A DNA stretch of 7,393 bases from positions 1 through 7,393 of the forward strand of contig JAGBRZ010000054.1 in the NCBI GenBank assembly GCA_017632155.1, read 5' to 3'. The DNA comes from Clostridia bacterium (GTDB taxonomy: Bacteria; Bacillota_A; Clostridia; Oscillospirales; CAG-272). The stretch's first letter is position 1. Each line of letters begins with the position of its first letter. The translations under genes and the position numbers were made by a program. This document shows, piece by piece, positions 4,948-7,393 of this stretch. A model generated the notes under the pieces. It had not been told where the DNA came from. It made no database searches and saw nothing but the letters and a program-made list of their open reading frames with translations.

Positions 4948-5011
4948 ATAGCAAAAACAATACGCATTCTCAAGAAGAACCCCGAGGCACCGAAGCACCT
5001 CGGGGAAAGAT
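4948..5011 (-). repeat. 64-bp terminator-promoter cassette, copy 1
   Basis: This matches 5905-5968 at 60 of 64 positions. On the minus strand the order is a GC-rich hairpin, TTCTTC, then TTGAGA-17-TATTGA. The other copy has a perfect promoter at those positions; here both hexamers are damaged. The terminator half is conserved, the promoter half has decayed, and nothing that needs it follows on the minus strand. Confidence 0.8.
4980..5005 (-). terminator. Terminator of the membrane-protein gene, UUCG loop
   Basis: Arms 4980-4990 and 4995-5005 form, as minus-strand RNA, an 11-bp stem starting CCCCGAGG and capped by a C(UUCG)G tetraloop, followed by UUCUUCUUG. It begins 19 nt after the stop of the minus-strand gene ending at 5024. 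The U-tract is broken by cytosines. Confidence 0.72.
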
Positions 5012-5023
5012 ATCAATATTTAT

Positions 5024-5776
5024 TTAGCCGCTGATTGAGTGATTCACTCGTGACAAAAAAGCCACAACATTTTCATTGAATAATGCCCCGTCCCACTGAT
5101 ACGCAACAAAATATTCGATCGTCCGATTTTCTCGAGAGATACATGCAATCTCAAACGTATACTTCACGCCATCACGTGGCGTATCATCGAGTACAGCCGA
5201 AATCTCCTGCTCCGAACCAGAAATCAACAAATATTCATTTCCGCCGTCAAAATAATAACTTCCATCTGTCAAGCTTCGAATCCGTTGCTCTTCAGCATCA
5301 AAATCGTCGATATTTTCATAGTAGCATTGCAACTGAATATCAAACCTCGGATCGCCAAAGACAGCACACTGGTAATGATATGAATAATGTAGGGGATATT
5401 CTTTTTCAGACAATGTCTGAGGGAGTATTCCTTGAAAATCATTTTTTAAGGATTTTGAAACAAAACAATTCACTTCTCCATATTCACTAATCTGATCGGT
5501 CGCTTGATCCGCTACGGGAGCATCCAATACAAAAAATACTGTACTGACTACTATTAAAACAAATAAAATAATGATTATAGTAATCATCTTACTATTTATT
5601 TTTCGTTTTATAAAGAATAATAAATATATAATACAAATTGTCAAGACAAGTAATACTATTATAGTCAAAACGCCTATAATTCCAGTTTTCCATAATAATC
5701 CAGAAGGATTATATCCAAATGCGGCACTTATTGTAATACCCATACAATAAAAACAATATTTTATAAATTCCCACAT
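5024..5776 (-). CDS. Membrane-anchored hypothetical protein (250 aa), possible second immunity protein
   Basis: No family recognised. The chosen start is the ATG at 5776-5774, because GGAG at 5788-5785 sits 8 nt upstream; a longer TTG-started frame to 5830 lacks such a site. The N-terminal part is membrane: a weak segment at about residues 4-20, strong ones at about 32-55 and 64-83, with KRK at 57-59 marking a cytoplasmic loop. That places the C-terminal domain, residues 84-250, outside the cytoplasm. The domain has several tyrosine- and aspartate-rich strands (HYSYHYQCAVFGD, GSYYFDGGNEYLLISG) and three cysteines. The gene lies downstream of a toxin/immunity pair, behind its own perfect promoter. 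It is preceded by a short broken frame that ends 4 nt before it, the spacing expected of a toxin tail and its immunity gene. An immunity role is inference from position only. Confidence 0.75.
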   Translation of the reverse strand: MWEFIKYCFYCMGITISAAFGYNPSGLLWKTGIIGVLTIIVLLVLTICIIYLLFFIKRKINSKMITIIIILFVLIVVSTVFFVLDAPVADQATDQISEYGEVNCFVSKSLKNDFQGILPQTLSEKEYPLHYSYHYQCAVFGDPRFDIQLQCYYENIDDFDAEEQRIRSLTDGSYYFDGGNEYLLISGSEQEISAVLDDTPRDGVKYTFEIACISRENRTIEYFVAYQWDGALFNENVVAFLSRVNHSISG

Positions 5777-5780
5777 AATA

Positions 5781-5903
5781 TTATCTCCAAAAAATATCAT
5801 TAAAATGGATCCCAGCAACTCCACCTGCAAATTAAATTACTCCAGTTTTATTACCAAACCCATCCCATAATTCTTGATAGATACTAGATATTTCTAAACT
5901 CAT
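5781..5903 (-). pseudogene. Decayed tail of an upstream protein, possible orphan toxin fragment
   Basis: On the minus strand, the frame from 5903 reads into YQELWDGFGNKTGVI, meets TAA at 5834-5832, and continues in the same frame as FAGGVAGIHFNDIFW until TAA at 5783-5781. The two blocks together look like one protein tail (aromatic-rich, then a glycine turn and amphipathic end) broken by a nonsense codon. The final stop is 4 nt before the next gene's ATG and overlaps its ribosome binding site, as in coupled pairs. The frame runs directly out of the -10 box, so its first ATG could not be translated from that promoter. This fits a truncated, displaced toxin module, but short noncoding frames can look like this by chance. 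Confidence 0.35.
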
Positions 5904-5930
5904 TATAGCAAAAACAACACGCATTGTCAA
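5902..5930 (-). promoter_or_regulatory. Perfect consensus sigma-A promoter of the membrane-protein gene
   Basis: On the minus strand TTGACA at 5930-5925, a 17-nt spacer and TATAAT at 5907-5902 match the consensus. It overlaps the 64-bp cassette and lies 6 nt after the terminator stem behind the immunity gene, giving the membrane-protein gene independent expression with a leader of about 120 nt. Confidence 0.85.
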
Positions 5931-5968
5931 GAAGAACCCCGAGGCGCCAAAGCACCTCGGGGAAAGAT
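5905..5968 (-). repeat. 64-bp terminator-promoter cassette, copy 2
   Basis: This is the intact version of 4948-5011, with the terminator hairpin followed by a perfect promoter on the minus strand (the final -10 bases lie just outside the repeat). A shared 10-mer, CAAGCACTTT, lies next to each copy but on opposite sides (4932-4941 and 5978-5987), which suggests a recombination step when the cassette was duplicated. Confidence 0.8.
5937..5962 (-). terminator. Terminator behind the immunity gene
   Basis: Arms 5937-5947 and 5952-5962 form an 11-bp minus-strand stem with a UUUG loop and tail UUCUUCUUG. Compared with the other copy, one G-U pair became G-C and the loop changed by one base, while all pairs were kept. 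That is what selection for the minus-strand RNA hairpin predicts. It starts 27 nt after the immunity stop. Confidence 0.72.
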
Positions 5969-5989
5969 TTTTGAAAACAAGCACTTTCT

Positions 5990-6475
5990 TTATGATTCAA
6001 AAAATTCGTATAATATAGGTTGTTTAAAATCCTTTAACTCTGGTTCTAGATACAACTCATTTTCTCTATATAAATGTATTCTTACATTTATATTTGCTAA
6101 CTTTCCATATTGAACAGAAGCAATAATACAAAATTTATTGCTTGGAAAACTCTCTTTTAAAAAGTTTTCTATTTGTTTTATTATCAATTGAAGTGCTTTT
6201 TTAAAACAATGGTTTATCTCCTTTTTGTCAAAATATAGTTCATTACAAGTCCACTCATAAAATGTTAAGGAACCATATTGCTCTATAATTTGATCACTGG
6301 TCAATTCTGATTTCATGGAATTTAACCATATTTCAGTATCACCACATATTTTTAGTTCCGAAAAAAACTGGATAATTTTTTTTTGAATTAAGTCTACTCT
6401 AGGAGAAAATATTTCCAAGAATTGTAAGCTTGTTAATTTTTTCATTGAGGAATTTTTATATACTGTTTTTGGCAT
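5990..6475 (-). CDS. Putative immunity protein of the RHS toxin (161 aa)
   Basis: A small protein expected to bind and neutralise the toxin encoded just upstream. The ATG at 6475-6473 shares one base with the toxin's TAA (TAATG), with GGGAG at 6490-6486 inside the toxin gene, so translation is probably coupled. A GTG two codons earlier (6481) is a weaker alternative. There is no signal peptide or membrane segment, so it is cytoplasmic. Visible features are an N-terminal lysine-rich stretch, LTFYEWTCNELYFDKKEIN in the middle, a long helix (ALQLIIKQIENFLKES), then strands CIIASVQYGKLANINVRIHLYR and the end KQPILYEFF. The pattern resembles known small Imm families, but I cannot name one. It is followed by a terminator. 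The immunity assignment rests on position, size and overlap. Confidence 0.8.
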   Translation of the reverse strand: MPKTVYKNSSMKKLTSLQFLEIFSPRVDLIQKKIIQFFSELKICGDTEIWLNSMKSELTSDQIIEQYGSLTFYEWTCNELYFDKKEINHCFKKALQLIIKQIENFLKESFPSNKFCIIASVQYGKLANINVRIHLYRENELYLEPELKDFKQPILYEFFES

Positions 6476-7392
6476 TACCACCGTTCTCCCAATTTTTTAT
6501 ATGCTTTTTTTATACCTCTTAGAAAATCCTTGTTTTCAAATAATTTTCTTAGTCTTGAAGTAGGATTTTGAAATTGACGCGTTGCAAAATCATACATATA
6601 TTTTTTGTCTTTTGGATCATGATAATGAATTTGACCATCTCTTTTTCCTGGAGCTGGATTTTCCACATCTATTCGTTCAACTCCTTGACCAGATCTCCAT
6701 GGAGTATGGCTGTTTATAGGTGTACCATTTTCACCTATCATATTTGTAATCGCTGAACCAATTTCTGCAGTAGCAACTGAAACAACCCCTATTGTGGCTA
6801 TTGCTGCAGTAGCAACAGCCACGCATTCTGCAGCAACCGCTATAGCAGCTGGAATAGCAACCGCCCCTGCACCTCCCGAGGAAATAGTCCCTGCAATTGC
6901 AGCTGCTACCGTAGCTACTGCTCCAACCACACTGACTACTACAACAGCAGCTTTCAAACAGTTCTTTCCAAATTCTTTAAGCTTACTCCAAAAAGTTCCA
7001 CTTGAATCCAAATACATCACAGGATTATTAATACAATAAGCATACAAATTCAATCCCGTTAGCGTTTCTGGATCCAAATAATCAATGCTATCCGCATTCA
7101 AGAATCTACCCGTCTCGGGATCGTAGTATCTCGTTTCGAGGTAATACAGATTCGTTTCTCTATCATAGTAATAACTTCTATATCGAATCGGGTTAACATT
7201 CGCGATATGATCTGCCACGGCCGATACGTCGGTTCCACTACCGTCGGTAATTGCCAGAATATTACCCCAAGCATCGTACACGTATTTCGCGACACAGGTA
7301 AGAGTACCGTAATCATCCCGATAGATCTCGTATACGTCACCCTGCAGATTCTTCACATAGTAATAATCTGTGCCCCAATAGTTGAAACCAAC
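6475..7392 (-). CDS. RHS/YD-repeat polymorphic toxin, C-terminal part only
   Basis: The window holds the last 305 residues; the frame is open through the right edge, and a GTG at 7356 is internal. The start of the segment (GFNYWGTDYYYVKNLQGDV, then YVYDAWGNI) is YD-repeat sequence. The RHS-associated core follows: YYLETRYYDPETGRFLNADS, closed by LNLYAYCINNPVMYLDSSG, the usual boundary (about residues 70-120 counted from the GTG). A long Ala/Val/Gly hydrophobic stretch, 134-205, comes next, plausibly used in membrane passage. The toxin module is residues 206-293: basic and soluble, with ERIDVENPAPGKRDGQIHYH, KKYMYDFATRQF, and a helical end LRGIKKAYKKLGERW. The GQxH and YDxxTxxF phrases recur in polymorphic-toxin tails, but no activity can be assigned. 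Histidines 244 and 246 are candidate catalytic residues. RHS shells encapsulate the toxin, which acts in a neighbouring cell. Confidence 0.93.
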   Translation of the reverse strand, partial: VGFNYWGTDYYYVKNLQGDVYEIYRDDYGTLTCVAKYVYDAWGNILAITDGSGTDVSAVADHIANVNPIRYRSYYYDRETNLYYLETRYYDPETGRFLNADSIDYLDPETLTGLNLYAYCINNPVMYLDSSGTFWSKLKEFGKNCLKAAVVVVSVVGAVATVAAAIAGTISSGGAGAVAIPAAIAVAAECVAVATAAIATIGVVSVATAEIGSAITNMIGENGTPINSHTPWRSGQGVERIDVENPAPGKRDGQIHYHDPKDKKYMYDFATRQFQNPTSRLRKLFENKDFLRGIKKAYKKLGERW

Positions 7393-7393
7393 A

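Noticed and set aside
4641..4973. Minus-strand 110-codon frame containing GGFEPATHG, and overlapping frames at 4682-5034
   Set aside because: GGFEPATHG-like and QEDSNPRP-like peptides are the familiar false translation of tRNA 3' ends. The frames run through the tRNA fragment, a perfect 21-bp palindrome and two other hairpins, with no ribosome binding site.
5083..5490. Plus-strand 135-codon frame
   Set aside because: Antisense to the membrane-protein gene; low-complexity composition and no start signal.
5024..5830. Longer start of the membrane-protein gene at 5830
   Set aside because: It needs a TTG start without a well-placed ribosome binding site, while the internal ATG at 5776 has GGAG 8 nt upstream.
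6794..7039. Plus-strand alanine-rich 81-codon frame
   Set aside because: It mirrors the Ala/Val/Gly-rich hydrophobic stretch of the RHS protein on the other strand.

Overview
The window looks like an accessory, repeat-rich stretch of a low-GC Gram-positive genome, most likely an uncultured gut-type clostridium. The evidence is GGAGG-type ribosome binding sites, three perfect TTGACA-17-TATAAT promoters, AT-rich intergenic DNA, an IS3-family transposase and a Gram-positive-style RHS/YD-repeat toxin. The species cannot be fixed from the sequence.

Layout. (1) 1-738, minus strand: the N-terminal two thirds of an IS3-family transposase in one uninterrupted frame, cut by the window edge. (2) 739-1119: no gene. 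It holds a minus-strand transposase promoter, two sets of evenly spaced direct repeats and a perfect plus-strand promoter. (3) 1120-2409 and 3025-4380, plus strand: two distant paralogues of the AAA_14/DUF4143 family (COG1373-like), each an N-terminal P-loop ATPase plus a C-terminal PD-(D/E)XK-like domain. (4) 2410-3024, between them: one copy of a 74-bp dispersed repeat, two strong hairpins, a possible transposase-tail remnant, a promoter-plus-terminator unit that looks like a ~100-nt RNA gene, and the repeat-studded promoter of the second ATPase. (5) 4381-5023: no convincing protein gene. It carries the second copy of the 74-bp repeat, a tRNA-Trp 3' half (a probable integration scar), a 21-bp perfect inverted repeat, and a palindrome-rich patch ending in a second copy of the tRNA 3' tail. 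(6) 5024-7393, all minus strand: the C-terminal end of an RHS polymorphic toxin, a stop-start overlapping putative immunity gene, then a membrane-protein gene preceded by what looks like the decayed tail of another toxin module. Two copies of a 64-bp cassette, a terminator hairpin followed by a promoter, lie behind the two downstream genes.

The most unusual signal is a shared geometry of short direct repeats. Five different words recur at exactly constant pitch: CCTAAAATATGC (three copies, 33 bp), TGCTCA (three copies, 23 bp), TTGCCTTTTCGT (two copies, 33 bp), ACGGACAA (three copies, 33 bp) and TGCGTYTTTTCTAT (two good copies plus one degenerate, 33 bp). Four sets sit on or directly beside promoters, including those of both ATPases. 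I infer a family of diverged recognition arrays tied to the AAA_14/DUF4143 ATPases, acting as operators or binding platforms and sharing spacing rather than sequence. I know of no description of this. The toxin, immunity and fossil-module region is a conventional polymorphic-toxin layout, with an apparently unassigned toxin and immunity pair.
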